The notes under the pieces were generated by a model. The model saw only the letters and a list, made by a program, of their open reading frames with translations, was not told where the DNA came from and made no database searches. Below, piece after piece: positions 16,227 through 26,889 of a DNA stretch of 64,000 nucleotides. The DNA is from Hyphomonadaceae bacterium. GTDB lineage: Bacteria; Pseudomonadota; Alphaproteobacteria; Caulobacterales; Hyphomonadaceae. How positions within the stretch are numbered: position 1 is the stretch's first letter; each line of letters begins with the position of its first letter. The stretch covers positions 1 to 64,000 of the forward strand of contig JAUYPV010000029.1 of the NCBI GenBank assembly GCA_030697555.1. Reading direction: 5' to 3'. The translations under genes and the position numbers were made by a program.

Positions 16227-16754
16227 GTGAACGCTATTCCCGCCTACGAAATCATTGCCGATGCGCCGGAGCACTCCGCCGCCGTCGAGACCCTTTATGA
16301 CGAGGTTTTCGGCCCTGGCCGCTTCGCCAAGACAGCTGAGCGCCTGCGCGAAAACAACAGCAAGATCGCCGACGCCAGCTTCGTGGCGGTCGACGCCGAG
16401 GGCGTCACCGGCGTCGTGCGCGTCTGGCCTGTCACAGTCGGCGGCATTTCTGGTGAAGGTGGGGGCCGCGCCGCCTTCCTCGGGCCTATTGCCGTTGCTG
16501 AGCGCCGCAGGGGCAACGGCGTCGCCTTCAAGTTGATGGAGCGCGCGATCGGCGTCTGCCGCGAGCAGGGCTATCCCGCCGTCATCCTCGTCGGCGACCA
16601 GGACTACTACCAGCGTTTCGGCTTCAAGCAGGCCGGCACAGGCCGTTTCCAGCTTCCAGGGCCGGTCGACCAGAACCGCGTGCTGATCCGCGATCTCTCG
16701 GCGGCCGCGGCGAATCTGAAGGGCGCGCTGGGCGTTCCGAAGGCGAAGGCCTAA
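16227..16754 (+). CDS. GNAT family N-acetyltransferase
   Basis: 175 residues with a GTG start. The acetyl-CoA loop is in LGPIAVAERRRGNGVAFKLME (Arg-Arg-x-Gly-x-Gly/Ala) and the substrate-side end has YYQRFGFKQAG, both standard for GNAT enzymes of the YhbS type, which acetylate small amines or, in some relatives, RNA-type nucleosides. The target is unknown. It is divergent from the SDR gene and its stop overlaps the VWA gene by four bases in convergent orientation. Confidence 0.87.
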   Translation: MNAIPAYEIIADAPEHSAAVETLYDEVFGPGRFAKTAERLRENNSKIADASFVAVDAEGVTGVVRVWPVTVGGISGEGGGRAAFLGPIAVAERRRGNGVAFKLMERAIGVCREQGYPAVILVGDQDYYQRFGFKQAGTGRFQLPGPVDQNRVLIRDLSAAAANLKGALGVPKAKA

Positions 16755-18796
16755 CGGCCCTCACGCCGCCAGGCGAGCATCATGAAGACGCAGGCGAGCA
16801 GCATCCCGACCACGCCGGGGAGCAGCGTCGTCGAGTCCGTGGCGCGCACGGCGTAGGCGCCGCGTTGGCGCAGGCCCATCCAGTCCGAACCGGCGCCGTT
16901 ACCGCGTTCACCCACACGCCGCATTTGCGGCATGCTGGGCGAGCCGTCCGCGCCCAGCTTGAACACGCCGCCCAGCGTTGCGGTGGCGAGCGGCTGCACC
17001 TTTTCGGTCGTGGCACGCAGGTCGAGATACTCGCGCGGGTGCGTCGGCCCGCGAAGCGTCACGGCAGAAAGCTTGTCCGACTTGGCGATGTAGAGGCCCA
17101 GCTCCTTGGCAGGCATGTTGGCCTGGTAGTGGCCAGGGCTCACCAGCGTCCAGGGGCTTGTCGTAGTCGTCCCGTCCGGCGCCCGCATTTCGATCGGCGG
17201 CGGACTGTCTGAGAGGGTGTGCAGGGTTGCTTTTACTTCCGGCGCCGCGCCCGCTTCCAGTTCCAGCAGTTCTTCTTCCAGTTCCGGTTCTTTCATCAGC
17301 CAGTGGGCCGTGCGGCGGATGAGTTCGGCGTAGGGGCCGCCGCCTTCATAGCCGCGCGCCCACAGCCAGAGCTGATCGGACATGACGGACGCCACGCGGC
17401 CCTGGCCGACGCGGTTGAGCAGCAGCAGGGGATTGCCATCCGGCGTCTGCATCAGGGCTTCGGAGTTGCCCTGTTCCATCTTCATGTAGCGCATCCACGG
17501 GCCCCAGCCTTCGGTGGGGAGCGTGGCGGTGACGGAGTGGCGCTTGCCCAGTTCGGTAAGCTGCGGGGTGAATTTGCCGTCCACCATTTCGCCTGTCGCG
17601 CGACCGGGCAGAACCCCGCCGAGCGGCGTGTTGTAGAGGATGTAGGCGCCCGGATAGGGCGGGCCCGAGGCGATCAGCAATGCGCCGCCGCGCTCGACAT
17701 AGCGCGCCACGCGATCGAGATACTGTTCTTCCAGCACGCTGGGGCGCAGCTCGTGGTCGAAGATCACCAGGTCGAACTCGTCCAGCTTCTCCCGGAAGAG
17801 CTGCGGCTTCGGGAAGGCGATCAGCGCGATCTCTTCGATCGGCACGTTGTCGGACTTTTGTGGCGGACGCAGGATGGTGAAGTGGACGAGGTCCACGGCC
17901 GGGTCCGATTTCAGGAGGTCGCGCCAGACGCGCGCGCCTGCATGCGGTTCGCCGGTGACCAGCAGCACACGCAGCCGATCCTGCACGCCCGAAATCCGCG
18001 CCGAGGCGAGGTTGTTGGCCAGCGTCAGCTCGTTCGCGATGCCGTCGACCGACAGCACGACGAGGTTGTCGCCCCGCCGCTTGAGCGTTAGCGAAAGCAT
18101 CTCCGGCTTGCCGACCTGGATGCGCTGCGGAGGCTGCGGGTCGCCATTGATGGTGATTCCGACTTCGACGGTCTTCTCGACCGGGTCGTTCACCTGCACG
18201 CGCATTTCGACGCGGTTGTCGATGATGCCGAACGAGGGCGCCGACTGGATCTCGATGTTGCGGTCGATCTCGTCATCGCCGCCGACCACGAGGGCGTGCA
18301 CCGGTCCGATCTGGGCGGCTTCCTTGGGGTCTTCCGGCATGTCGTGAATCTGGCCGTCGGTGATCATGACCGCGCCGGCGATCCGCTCGCGCGGTGCGTC
18401 CGAGAGGGCTGATTGCAGGGCGACGTACATGTCCGTGCCGTCGGCGCCTGGATCGGTTTCGGCGACGCGCAGCTCCAGCGTCTCGTCCGCGTCGAGCTGG
18501 GATTTCAGGGCTTCGTAGGCGGCCTGAGCCGTCTCGGTGCGTCCGCGGAAATTCATGCTCTCGGAGCGGTCCATGACCACCGCGACGATGTCCTTCAGCG
18601 GTTCGCGCTGTTCCTCGATCCAGAGCGGGTTGGCGAGGGCAAGGGCGAGCACCGAAAGCGCCAGCGCCCGCATCAGCCAGGCGCGGCCGCGCAGCCAGAG
18701 ATAGACGCCCCACAGCACCACAGCGCCGCCGACCAGCACCCACAGCAGGGTCCAGGGGATAAGCGGATCGAACGCTAGGCGGGACGCTTCGAACAT
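16751..18796 (-). CDS. VWA-like membrane protein with C-terminal helix
   Basis: 681 residues. Two N-terminal membrane helices (about 14-34 and 41-60), then a periplasmic VWA-like domain with the metal-site motif DRSESMN and later Thr in GADGTDMY and the loop ITDGQIHD. A glutamine-amidotransferase-like Rossmann fold follows in the middle (IFDHELRPSVL, RGGALLIASGPPYP). A final helix (LLPGVVGMLLACVFMML) closes the protein. It is the last gene of the MoxR/DUF58/BatA-like operon, whose proteins probably assemble or mature an envelope complex. Confidence 0.83.
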   Translation of the reverse strand: MFEASRLAFDPLIPWTLLWVLVGGAVVLWGVYLWLRGRAWLMRALALSVLALALANPLWIEEQREPLKDIVAVVMDRSESMNFRGRTETAQAAYEALKSQLDADETLELRVAETDPGADGTDMYVALQSALSDAPRERIAGAVMITDGQIHDMPEDPKEAAQIGPVHALVVGGDDEIDRNIEIQSAPSFGIIDNRVEMRVQVNDPVEKTVEVGITINGDPQPPQRIQVGKPEMLSLTLKRRGDNLVVLSVDGIANELTLANNLASARISGVQDRLRVLLVTGEPHAGARVWRDLLKSDPAVDLVHFTILRPPQKSDNVPIEEIALIAFPKPQLFREKLDEFDLVIFDHELRPSVLEEQYLDRVARYVERGGALLIASGPPYPGAYILYNTPLGGVLPGRATGEMVDGKFTPQLTELGKRHSVTATLPTEGWGPWMRYMKMEQGNSEALMQTPDGNPLLLLNRVGQGRVASVMSDQLWLWARGYEGGGPYAELIRRTAHWLMKEPELEEELLELEAGAAPEVKATLHTLSDSPPPIEMRAPDGTTTTSPWTLVSPGHYQANMPAKELGLYIAKSDKLSAVTLRGPTHPREYLDLRATTEKVQPLATATLGGVFKLGADGSPSMPQMRRVGERGNGAGSDWMGLRQRGAYAVRATDSTTLLPGVVGMLLACVFMMLAWRREGR

Positions 18797-21520
18797 CTAG
18801 TCCGTGTTGCCTCTCTGCCGTTCATTCCCCAGCCGCTCGAGCAGGTCAGGTATGTGCACCTGATCTTCCTTGTAGTTGCCGGTGAGGATGTACATCACGA
18901 GGTTCACGCCGAACCGGTACGACATCTCGCGCGCATTCTCCCCGCCATCCATGGTGAGCAGCGGCCTGCCGGTCTGGTTGTCGATCGCCCAGGCGCCGGC
19001 CCAGTCCGATCCGCCGATGAACAGGCCAGAGACGCCATCGCCACGCCGCGTATCGCGGTCCGCCGCGCCGCTTTCGATCCAGAGACGTCCGTTCAGCCGG
19101 CCCGGGAAGCTCTTGATGAGATAGTAGCTCTTGGTGAGGACGTGGGTCGCGGTCGCCGGCTGCAGCGGCGGGGCGTCGATGCCGGAAAGAAGCTGCTGCA
19201 GGTTGGCCGAAACATCGCGGCCCGGCGCCGCATCGCGCGTGTCGACCACGAAGGCGCCGCCCGCGCGCAGGTAAGCGTTGACCTTGGCGACGGCTGCCGC
19301 CGGCAGCGGCCGGGCTTCGCGCGGCACCGCGTAGTAGATCATCGGATAGAGTTCGAGGCTGTCCTTGGCGAGGTCGACGCCGTGCGGCGGCTCGGGTTCG
19401 ACCGACGTGCGCAGGCCGAGCTGGTAGGACAGGCCCCACAGGCCCGCTTTCGTAACGGTGTCCAGCCGGGTGTCACCGGTCTTCACGTAGGCGAAGCGCA
19501 GCTTGGAAGCGGCCTCGCGCGCCAGCGTCTCGGAACTCTGGGCGCTTGCCGGCGGCTGATAGAGCGCCGCGGTGGCAAGGAAGAAGATGGTGATCATTGC
19601 GCCGGCCTTGCCGATGCGGGGGAACCGTCCGGCGAAAGCCAGGGCGATCATCAGGTCGAGCGCGACGATGGCGAGCGCGACGCCGATCAGCCACCCGCCA
19701 AGGCCGCGGCGTTCCATGATGTTGGCCTGTTCGGTGACCTGCACATCGAGCGGCCAAGCATCGAATGCCTGCGGCGCGGGCGCTCCGGCGTTCAGCGCAC
19801 GCTCGCCGCCGGGACCGGCATACATGCCGGGCGGCGAGATCGGCGAGGGACGGGCGGTGGCGAAGGTTTCGGCCGCGATCGGCTGCGCGGCGCTCGAAGG
19901 CGGGCCGAGCACGCCGAACCCGTCGAGGGTGCGGATCGGCGTCAGCGCGCCTTCAGCAGCGACGCTGGACCGTGAACGATCGCCGCCGGAGACCACAGAC
20001 CTGCGCAGCATTTCGACGAAAGCGCCCGTATAGGGAAGGTCCGACCAGTCCGGATCGGCGGTGACGTGGAACAGGATCAGCTCGCCCCGGCCCATGCGGG
20101 CGGCGGTGACCAGCGGCGTGCCGTCCTCGAGACGCGCCCAGGTAAGACTGTCGAGTTCGGCCGAGGGCTGTGCAAGCACCTGCTGGCGCACGACGGCATC
20201 AGTCGGCCTGGGAATGCCGAAGAAGGGCGAGGAGACCGCGAATTCGGCAATGCGCTGCGGCGTCTCCCACGACAGCGACGAGCCGAGATTCCGGGAGGTC
20301 GGGCGAAGCTGCGTCGGCGTCAGCGGATCGTTCTGGGCGGCGAGGCGCGGACCGGCAAAGCGGATCAATACGCCGCCATCCTCGATCCACTTGTTCAGGC
20401 GGTCGCCGTCCGCTTCGGAAATCGTGCCGCGATCACCCATGACAATGGCGTCGATCGGGCTGTCGAGCAGGTTGCCAAGCTTTTTCTCGGTAAGCTGCGC
20501 ATAGGGCTGCAGCGCCTTGCGGACATAGTAGTGCTCGGAGAGCAGGGGCTGGGCTTCGTCGCGGGTGTCGGCGAGGCCGACATGCGGGCGGCGGGCGGTG
20601 TCGTCCCACAGCCAGACGCCGCCGGCGGAAGGCGAGCCCGCGATGCGGAAACGCGCCACGCGGTTGAGCGCGGCAGCGGGAATGGCGAACAGCGCCTCCG
20701 CGGTTCCCGAGCCCGTATCGAAGGTCAGCCGCTTGGAGGCGATCGATGCGCCCTCGGCGGTCTCGGCGATGACGTCGGCCGTCATGCCCGGAATGAGCTG
20801 CGCGCGAACGACGGAAACACGCGCGCCCTCCGCGGAAGAATCCGCGGAGGTGATGGCGAAGGCATTCTTCGGCCGTGTCACGCGAACCTCGGTTCCGCCC
20901 TTGGCGGCAAGGGCGCGCGCGAACGAGCCGGCGCTGTCATGGTCGAATCCGTCCGTCGCCCAGACGACCCGGCCTGGCTTGAGCTTGGAGTCATCCAGCT
21001 TCTTCAGCGCCGCCACACGGTCCGGCAGCCACGGCGCCGGGCGGGCATTGCGCAGAAGCTGGCGAGCGGATTCCGCATCCAGCGCTTCGGACGGATCGCG
21101 TGTCACTTCGCGCGGCGCCGTAAACATTACGTGGATCGGTCCGCCCGCTTGCGAGGACTCGTCCACCGCAGCCGTCGCCGTACGGACGATATCGCGCCAG
21201 CGCTCGCCGCTGGTCCAGCCATCGTCGACCACGATCAGCGTGCCGCCATTGGCGTTGATCTGCGCATTCGGCGCCCAAGTCGGACGCGCAAAGCCGAAGA
21301 TCGCCAGCGCCAGCGCCACCATGCGGAGCAGCAGGAGCCACCACGGCGTGCGCGCCGGTGTCTCTTCATCCGGCTTGAGGTCGTCGAGCAGCGCGAGCGA
21401 GGGCAGGGCGAACCGCTTCGGCTCCGGCGGCGTTGCACGCAGCAACAGCCACAGCAGCGGCAGCGCCAGCAGGCCAAGCAGCGCCCAGGGTTGCAGGAAG
21501 AGGAGTGGGCCCAGATTCAC
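18797..21520 (-). CDS. BatA-type N-terminal plus DUF4159 membrane protein
   Basis: 907 residues. The N-terminus has the BatA (TIGR02226-like) two-helix module LLFLQPWALLGLLALPLLWLL and WWLLLLRMVALALAIFGFA. A long periplasmic region follows, then two helices near 630-650 and 660-680, and the DUF4159 domain at the C-terminus (LRFAYVKTGDTRLDTVTKAGLWGLSYQLG ... VVDTRDA). Such proteins are always found with MoxR and DUF58 genes. Their exact role is unsettled; assembly of an envelope or chaperone-like complex is the usual proposal. Confidence 0.85.
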   Translation of the reverse strand: MNLGPLLFLQPWALLGLLALPLLWLLLRATPPEPKRFALPSLALLDDLKPDEETPARTPWWLLLLRMVALALAIFGFARPTWAPNAQINANGGTLIVVDDGWTSGERWRDIVRTATAAVDESSQAGGPIHVMFTAPREVTRDPSEALDAESARQLLRNARPAPWLPDRVAALKKLDDSKLKPGRVVWATDGFDHDSAGSFARALAAKGGTEVRVTRPKNAFAITSADSSAEGARVSVVRAQLIPGMTADVIAETAEGASIASKRLTFDTGSGTAEALFAIPAAALNRVARFRIAGSPSAGGVWLWDDTARRPHVGLADTRDEAQPLLSEHYYVRKALQPYAQLTEKKLGNLLDSPIDAIVMGDRGTISEADGDRLNKWIEDGGVLIRFAGPRLAAQNDPLTPTQLRPTSRNLGSSLSWETPQRIAEFAVSSPFFGIPRPTDAVVRQQVLAQPSAELDSLTWARLEDGTPLVTAARMGRGELILFHVTADPDWSDLPYTGAFVEMLRRSVVSGGDRSRSSVAAEGALTPIRTLDGFGVLGPPSSAAQPIAAETFATARPSPISPPGMYAGPGGERALNAGAPAPQAFDAWPLDVQVTEQANIMERRGLGGWLIGVALAIVALDLMIALAFAGRFPRIGKAGAMITIFFLATAALYQPPASAQSSETLAREAASKLRFAYVKTGDTRLDTVTKAGLWGLSYQLGLRTSVEPEPPHGVDLAKDSLELYPMIYYAVPREARPLPAAAVAKVNAYLRAGGAFVVDTRDAAPGRDVSANLQQLLSGIDAPPLQPATATHVLTKSYYLIKSFPGRLNGRLWIESGAADRDTRRGDGVSGLFIGGSDWAGAWAIDNQTGRPLLTMDGGENAREMSYRFGVNLVMYILTGNYKEDQVHIPDLLERLGNERQRGNTD

Positions 21521-22392
21521 GCCGCAGCTCCATCTGCCGTGAAGCCATAAGCGAGACTGCCGAGCGGCGTTCGCGCTTCTTCGGACGTCACATGCGTCAC
21601 GAACCGCCAGCCGAGTTCACCGGCAAGGTTGGTCATGTCCTGGCGGCGCTGGGCGAACTTGTCGAGGTAACCGGTGCGGATCGACTCCGCGCGGCCGATC
21701 AGCCGCTCACGATCCTGTCCCGGCCGGAAGAACCGCACGCGGCCGTTGAACGGATAGGCTTCCTCGATCGGATCGCAGACCTGCAGCAGCACGCCGTCCC
21801 GGCATTTCGCCGCCAGCGGCGTCAGGCGTTGCCGCCATTCATCGAGCGGGGAATAGAAGTCGCTGCACACCACCGCCGCTGCGCGATCACGCGGCGGAGG
21901 CGGGAAGAGGTCGCCCGGCTTGAAGTTGCTGATGTCTTCGCCGACGCGCGCCGGCGCTCGCGCGCCGCTCACCGGGCCGCGCCCACCGCCCAGCGCGCCG
22001 CACCGCTCGCCTGAGCGCGACAGCGCCCCAGCCAGCGCCATGGAGAGCACCAGCGCCCTGTCAGCCTTCTGAATCGTCTTTTCGTTGCTGGACCAGCGAA
22101 AACCCGGGCTCGGGTCGACCCAGAACAGGAAGGTCCGCGCGGTTTCCAGCTCGGTCTCGCGGACAAACAGGTTCTGCTCGCGCGCCGACCTGCGCCAGTC
22201 GATCCGCTCCGCGCCGTCTTCGGTGGTGTGGCGGCGATACTGCCAGAAATTCTCGCCGGTCCCCGACCGGCGCCGGCCTGCAGATCCCAGATGCGCCGCG
22301 CTCGCCGCGCGGGCGCGCGTCGTCAACGTCCCGAGATCGTCCGCGAGAGCAGCGGCCTCGGCTTTCAACTGACTAAGCGGCGCCTGTGGCAC
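21517..22392 (-). CDS. DUF58 domain-containing protein
   Basis: 291 residues. The central DUF58 signature is RRHTTEDGAERIDWRRSARE followed by FVRETELETA, the characteristic von Willebrand-like module. No membrane helix precedes it. The stop overlaps the BatA-like gene's ATG by four bases. DUF58 proteins partner MoxR ATPases and are thought to receive the energy of that ATPase for protein-complex maturation. Confidence 0.9.
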   Translation of the reverse strand: MPQAPLSQLKAEAAALADDLGTLTTRARAASAAHLGSAGRRRSGTGENFWQYRRHTTEDGAERIDWRRSAREQNLFVRETELETARTFLFWVDPSPGFRWSSNEKTIQKADRALVLSMALAGALSRSGERCGALGGGRGPVSGARAPARVGEDISNFKPGDLFPPPPRDRAAAVVCSDFYSPLDEWRQRLTPLAAKCRDGVLLQVCDPIEEAYPFNGRVRFFRPGQDRERLIGRAESIRTGYLDKFAQRRQDMTNLAGELGWRFVTHVTSEEARTPLGSLAYGFTADGAAA

Positions 22393-22413
22393 TGATGTGT
22401 CCTTGGGGAGGTC

Positions 22414-23430
<1,017 letters not shown>

Positions 23431-23469
23431 TTACCTATGTCTGGGGCGAACCCGACCGTCAGGCCGCCC

Positions 23470-24060
23470 ATGTCGAACGCGAAAGACCCGAAAGCGACTG
23501 CGCTTCTGGACCTTATTGCTACCTTGCAGGTGGAAGCGGGTTTGGAAAAGCCCCGTTCCCTTCCCCCCGTGCATTTGTGGAACCCGGCCAATTGCGGCGA
23601 CATCGGCCTGGAGATCCGAAAGGACGGATCCTGGTGGCAGAACGGGGTGCGGTTCAGCAGGGACAAGCTTGTCCGCCTGTTTTCAACGATACTGCGCAAG
23701 GATTCCGACGGCTACTATCTGGTCACCCCTCACGAAAAAGTGGTGGTGAAGGTCGCGGACGCCCCATTCATGGGCGTTCGGGCGGACCGCCACGAGTCGG
23801 GCGGGCAGCCTGTGATATTGGTCACGACCAATGTGGGCGATGTCGTGGCGGTGGATGGGGATCACCCCCTGCGGGTCGTGGTTGATCGCCGCACGGGCGA
23901 ACCCTCCACCTATGTCATGGTGCGCGCGGGGCTCGAGGCAAGGCTGGCTCGGCCGCCCTACTATGAGCTGGTGAGTTGGGCGGAACCTGATGGCGAGGGA
24001 AGAAAGACCATGAGCGTCGCCTCGTCCGGGTTGCGATTCACCATAGGCGAGGCGGCCTGA
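23470..24060 (+). CDS. DUF1285 domain-containing protein
   Basis: 196 residues from ATG 23470. The DUF1285 pattern is seen as LWNPANCGDIGLEIRKDGSWWQNGVRFSRDKLVRLFSTILR, then HEKVVVKVADAPFMGV and a beta-rich end. Structures of the family show a PH-like or cystatin-like fold; the role is unknown but the domain is conserved in proteobacteria. It is five bases before the NUDIX gene and probably heads that operon. Confidence 0.85.
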   Translation: MSNAKDPKATALLDLIATLQVEAGLEKPRSLPPVHLWNPANCGDIGLEIRKDGSWWQNGVRFSRDKLVRLFSTILRKDSDGYYLVTPHEKVVVKVADAPFMGVRADRHESGGQPVILVTTNVGDVVAVDGDHPLRVVVDRRTGEPSTYVMVRAGLEARLARPPYYELVSWAEPDGEGRKTMSVASSGLRFTIGEAA

Positions 24061-24065
24061 GCGCC

Positions 24066-24698
24066 ATGCCGTATACCACGCGCGCTGATTTCGATGCTCG
24101 ACTCGCCACGCGCCTCGCCGCCAGCGACGCGGTGTTCGACGACGTCGTGCGTACCGACTACGACCTCAATCCCGGCTGGCCCGCGCCGCCGAAGCAGGCC
24201 ATCCGTAAAGCTGCGGTGCTGGTCGGCCTCATGGATCGCGGCGACGACTACGGCGTGCTGCTCACCCTGCGTCCTGACACCATGCCCAGCCATGCCGGAC
24301 AGGTGGCGTTCCCCGGTGGACGTATCGAGGCAGGCGAGACGCCGCTCGAGGCGGCGCTGCGCGAAGCTCACGAAGAAGTGGGTGTAGTTCCTGCGTCCGT
24401 GCGCGTTCTCGGGCAGGCTGACCCGTACCTGACAGGCTCGGGCTTTTCGATCTCACCCTTCGTCGGGATTCTGCCGGAAGGCTTTGTACCCGCGCCTCAC
24501 GAGCGCGAAGTCGCTGCGGTGTTTGAAACGCCGCTCTCCTTCCTGATGAATCCCGTTAATCATGAGCGCCACGAGCGCGAATACGGCGGGGCCTTGCGCG
24601 CCTACTACGCCATGCCCCACAACGGGCGCTATATATGGGGAGCAACCGCCGGGATGCTGAAAGCCCTGTACGATCGGCTCTATGGCGGGGAGACATAA
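24066..24698 (+). CDS. CoA pyrophosphatase (NUDIX)
   Basis: 210 residues with a full NUDIX box: GGRIEAGETPLEAALREAHEEVGV (Gly-x5-Glu-x7-Arg-Glu-x-x-Glu-Glu-x-Gly). The preceding SHAGQVAFPGGR and the following LTGSGFSISPFVGIL match the CoA-pyrophosphatase subgroup (NudL/YeaB), which splits coenzyme A and its esters to 3',5'-ADP and phosphopantetheine. It lies between DUF1285 and DUF6111 in a plus-strand run ending with the CCA-adding enzyme. Confidence 0.9.
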   Translation: MPYTTRADFDARLATRLAASDAVFDDVVRTDYDLNPGWPAPPKQAIRKAAVLVGLMDRGDDYGVLLTLRPDTMPSHAGQVAFPGGRIEAGETPLEAALREAHEEVGVVPASVRVLGQADPYLTGSGFSISPFVGILPEGFVPAPHEREVAAVFETPLSFLMNPVNHERHEREYGGALRAYYAMPHNGRYIWGATAGMLKALYDRLYGGET

Positions 24699-24701
24699 AG
24701 A

Positions 24702-25043
24702 ATGGTCGGCCGCGTATTCGTCGAATTTCTTCTCTTCCTGACGCCGTTCCTGGTGTTCCTGGTCTATCGGGCTGCTTCGCGCGACTTGAAGATCCGCGAC
24801 CGCTGGCCGCTCACCATGCTGGTCCTGATCGGAACCGGTGTTGCCGTACTCGGCCTCATCCTTCCGCCGCTGCTCGTGCCGTCCGAACAAGGCAAGTGCT
24901 ACCAGGCCGCGCAGTACATAGACGGCAAGACGATCCCTGCGACAGAAGTGCCGTGCGCGGAGGCGAAGCCCCCGGGGCAGCAGACCGACCCGAACGCACC
25001 GAAGCCGCCGGCGCCCGTTGCGCCGCGCGACCGGGACGGCTGA
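24702..25043 (+). CDS. DUF6111 family membrane protein
   Basis: 113 residues with two membrane helices (FLLFLTPFLVFLVYRA and LTMLVLIGTGVAVLGLIL) and a Pro-rich periplasmic tail that ends PPAPVAPRDRDG. The KCYQAAQYIDGKTIPATEVPC segment contains two Cys. The family is confined to alphaproteobacteria and has no known function. It is three bases after the NUDIX stop and two before the CCA-adding enzyme. Confidence 0.8.
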   Translation: MVGRVFVEFLLFLTPFLVFLVYRAASRDLKIRDRWPLTMLVLIGTGVAVLGLILPPLLVPSEQGKCYQAAQYIDGKTIPATEVPCAEAKPPGQQTDPNAPKPPAPVAPRDRDG

Positions 25044-25044
25044 C

Positions 25045-26250
25045 ATGACCCGGCTGGCGCCCCAGCCATGGATGACCTCTGCACACCGCGTGATGGCCGC
25101 GCTCGAAAAAGCGCGGCCCGGCAGCGCGCGGTTCGTCGGCGGCTGCGTGCGAAATGCGTTGCTGGGCGAGCCTGTCTCCGACGTCGACATCGCGACGCAA
25201 CTGACGCCGGACCTTGTTGAGCAAGTGATGCTCGACGCCCGCATCGCGGTTCATCCGACCGGCATCGAGCACGGCACGCTGACGGTGGTCGCCGACCACC
25301 ATCCGTTTGAAGTCACCACTCTGCGCCGCGATGTCGAAACCGATGGTCGCCGCGCGACTGTAGCCTTCACGGAGGACTGGGCCGAAGACGCCCAGCGCCG
25401 CGACTTCCGTATGAACGCGCTCTACGCCACCGCGAACGGCGACGTCTTCGACCCAACGGGCGGCGGCCTCGACGACATCGCGCAGCGCCGCGTCGTGTTC
25501 GTCGGCGACGCGGAAACGCGCCTGCGCGAAGACTATCTTCGCATCCTTCGTTTCTTTCGCTTCTACGCCTGGTACGGGCAGAGTGCGCCGGACCCAGTGG
25601 GGCTTGCGGCGTGCGCAAAGCTCAGGTCCGGCCTGTTGGGCATCTCTGCCGAGCGCATCTGGATGGAGACGAAGAAGCTACTGACCGCGCCCCACCCGAT
25701 CGCCTCGATCGAGGCGATGGAAAAGGCGGGCGTCTTCGCCACGTTGTTCCCGGAGAGCCGGGGGCTCGATCTTCTGCGAAAAGTCATCGCGGTCGAAACC
25801 GCTGACGGCCTTCCATCCGATCCGATGGTGCGCTTCCTCTCGCTGTTCTGGAAGGATGCAAGCACGATCCGCGACGTCGCCAATCGCCTGAAACTATCGA
25901 ACGAGGAAAGTCATCGGCTGACCTGGGCGGCGAAAGACGCGACGCTGATCGATACGAAGATGAACACGCGCGCCATGCGTCGTGCGCTTTACGCCATCGG
26001 CCCCAGTGTGTTCCGCGACAGGGTATTGCTTGAATGGGCGCAGGACCCGGCGGCGTCTGGCGTGTGGAAGACTCTCTACGACGCCGCCGGCGCCTACGAG
26101 CGTCCGGCCATGCCGGTCGCGGGCAATGATCTTCTGGCGCGCGGCGTGTCGGAAGGTCCCGCGATCGGTGATGCGCTGCGCAAGCTGGAAGCGGCTTGGA
26201 TTGAGAGTGACTTCAAGCTCGACAGGGACAAGCTGCTGGCGAAGCTCTAG
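25045..26250 (+). CDS. CCA tRNA nucleotidyltransferase
   Basis: 401 residues from ATG 25045, immediately after the DUF6111 stop. The class II nucleotidyltransferase motifs are FVGGCVRNALLG (Gly-Gly-x-x-Arg) and DVDIAT (Asp-x-Asp) in the N-terminal palm, and RRDFRMNALYATANG follows. This enzyme adds CCA to tRNA 3' ends or, in some subtypes, only repairs them; tRNA maturation is the role. A poly(A) polymerase cannot be fully excluded by sequence. The gene overlaps the TspO gene convergently by four bases. Confidence 0.94.
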   Translation: MTRLAPQPWMTSAHRVMAALEKARPGSARFVGGCVRNALLGEPVSDVDIATQLTPDLVEQVMLDARIAVHPTGIEHGTLTVVADHHPFEVTTLRRDVETDGRRATVAFTEDWAEDAQRRDFRMNALYATANGDVFDPTGGGLDDIAQRRVVFVGDAETRLREDYLRILRFFRFYAWYGQSAPDPVGLAACAKLRSGLLGISAERIWMETKKLLTAPHPIASIEAMEKAGVFATLFPESRGLDLLRKVIAVETADGLPSDPMVRFLSLFWKDASTIRDVANRLKLSNEESHRLTWAAKDATLIDTKMNTRAMRRALYAIGPSVFRDRVLLEWAQDPAASGVWKTLYDAAGAYERPAMPVAGNDLLARGVSEGPAIGDALRKLEAAWIESDFKLDRDKLLAKL

Positions 26251-26768
26251 TTCGCGAACGCTACCCAAGCGTTGAGATAGCCGGCGAAGCACAGCCAGAC
26301 GATGTACGGCGCCTGCATCCAGGCTGCGATGCGGCTGTGGCGGTGGAACTCGCGCGTCATCATCAGCACGAGCACGAGTAGGGCGGCGAGGTCGATCAGC
26401 GCCGGGACCGCGAGGTGGTATTTGAAGAACAGGAGACTCCACGCAAGGTTGGGGGCGAGCTGCAGGAAGAAGAAGCCGAGGGCTGCCTCCGTCTTCTTGA
26501 AGCTGCCCGCCGCGCGCCAGACCATGCACGCGCCGATCGCCATCAGTGCGTAGAGGATCGGCCAGACAATCCCGAACACGGCCCCTGGCGGATTGCCCGG
26601 CGCCTTGTTGAGGGTGGCGTACCAGGGGTCGGCCTCGCCCGCCGAGACCAGCCCGCCCAGCGCGGCGACCAGCGCGGTCGCCGCGATGATGGCAATGAAG
26701 GCGATCACTGTCGTCTCGACCGGCCGCTCGGGCTCGGACGGAGCGGAGGATGTGTAAGGGTCGGTCAT
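26247..26768 (-). CDS. tspO: TspO/MBR family protein
   Basis: 173 residues, five helices, and the family marks LNKAPGNPPGAVFGIVWPILYALM, LQLAPNLAWSLLFF and QAPYIVWLCFAGYLN. TspO homologues bind tetrapyrroles and cholesterol-like ligands in the membrane; in Rhodobacter the protein modulates pigment gene expression with oxygen. Here it stands near hemF on the same strand, a setting that suits tetrapyrrole handling, though the two are separated by about 120 bases. Confidence 0.93.
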   Translation of the reverse strand: MTDPYTSSAPSEPERPVETTVIAFIAIIAATALVAALGGLVSAGEADPWYATLNKAPGNPPGAVFGIVWPILYALMAIGACMVWRAAGSFKKTEAALGFFFLQLAPNLAWSLLFFKYHLAVPALIDLAALLVLVLMMTREFHRHSRIAAWMQAPYIVWLCFAGYLNAWVAFAN

Positions 26769-26889
26769 CGGTTTGCTCGCCTGACTGCCATGCCGATTCA
26801 GCTAGGGCTGGCCGGCCGGCCGGCGAGTCCGCAAATTAATCGGGTCAATTCGGCACGGGCAAACTGTAGGTAGGGCCGGGCTGGGTCGG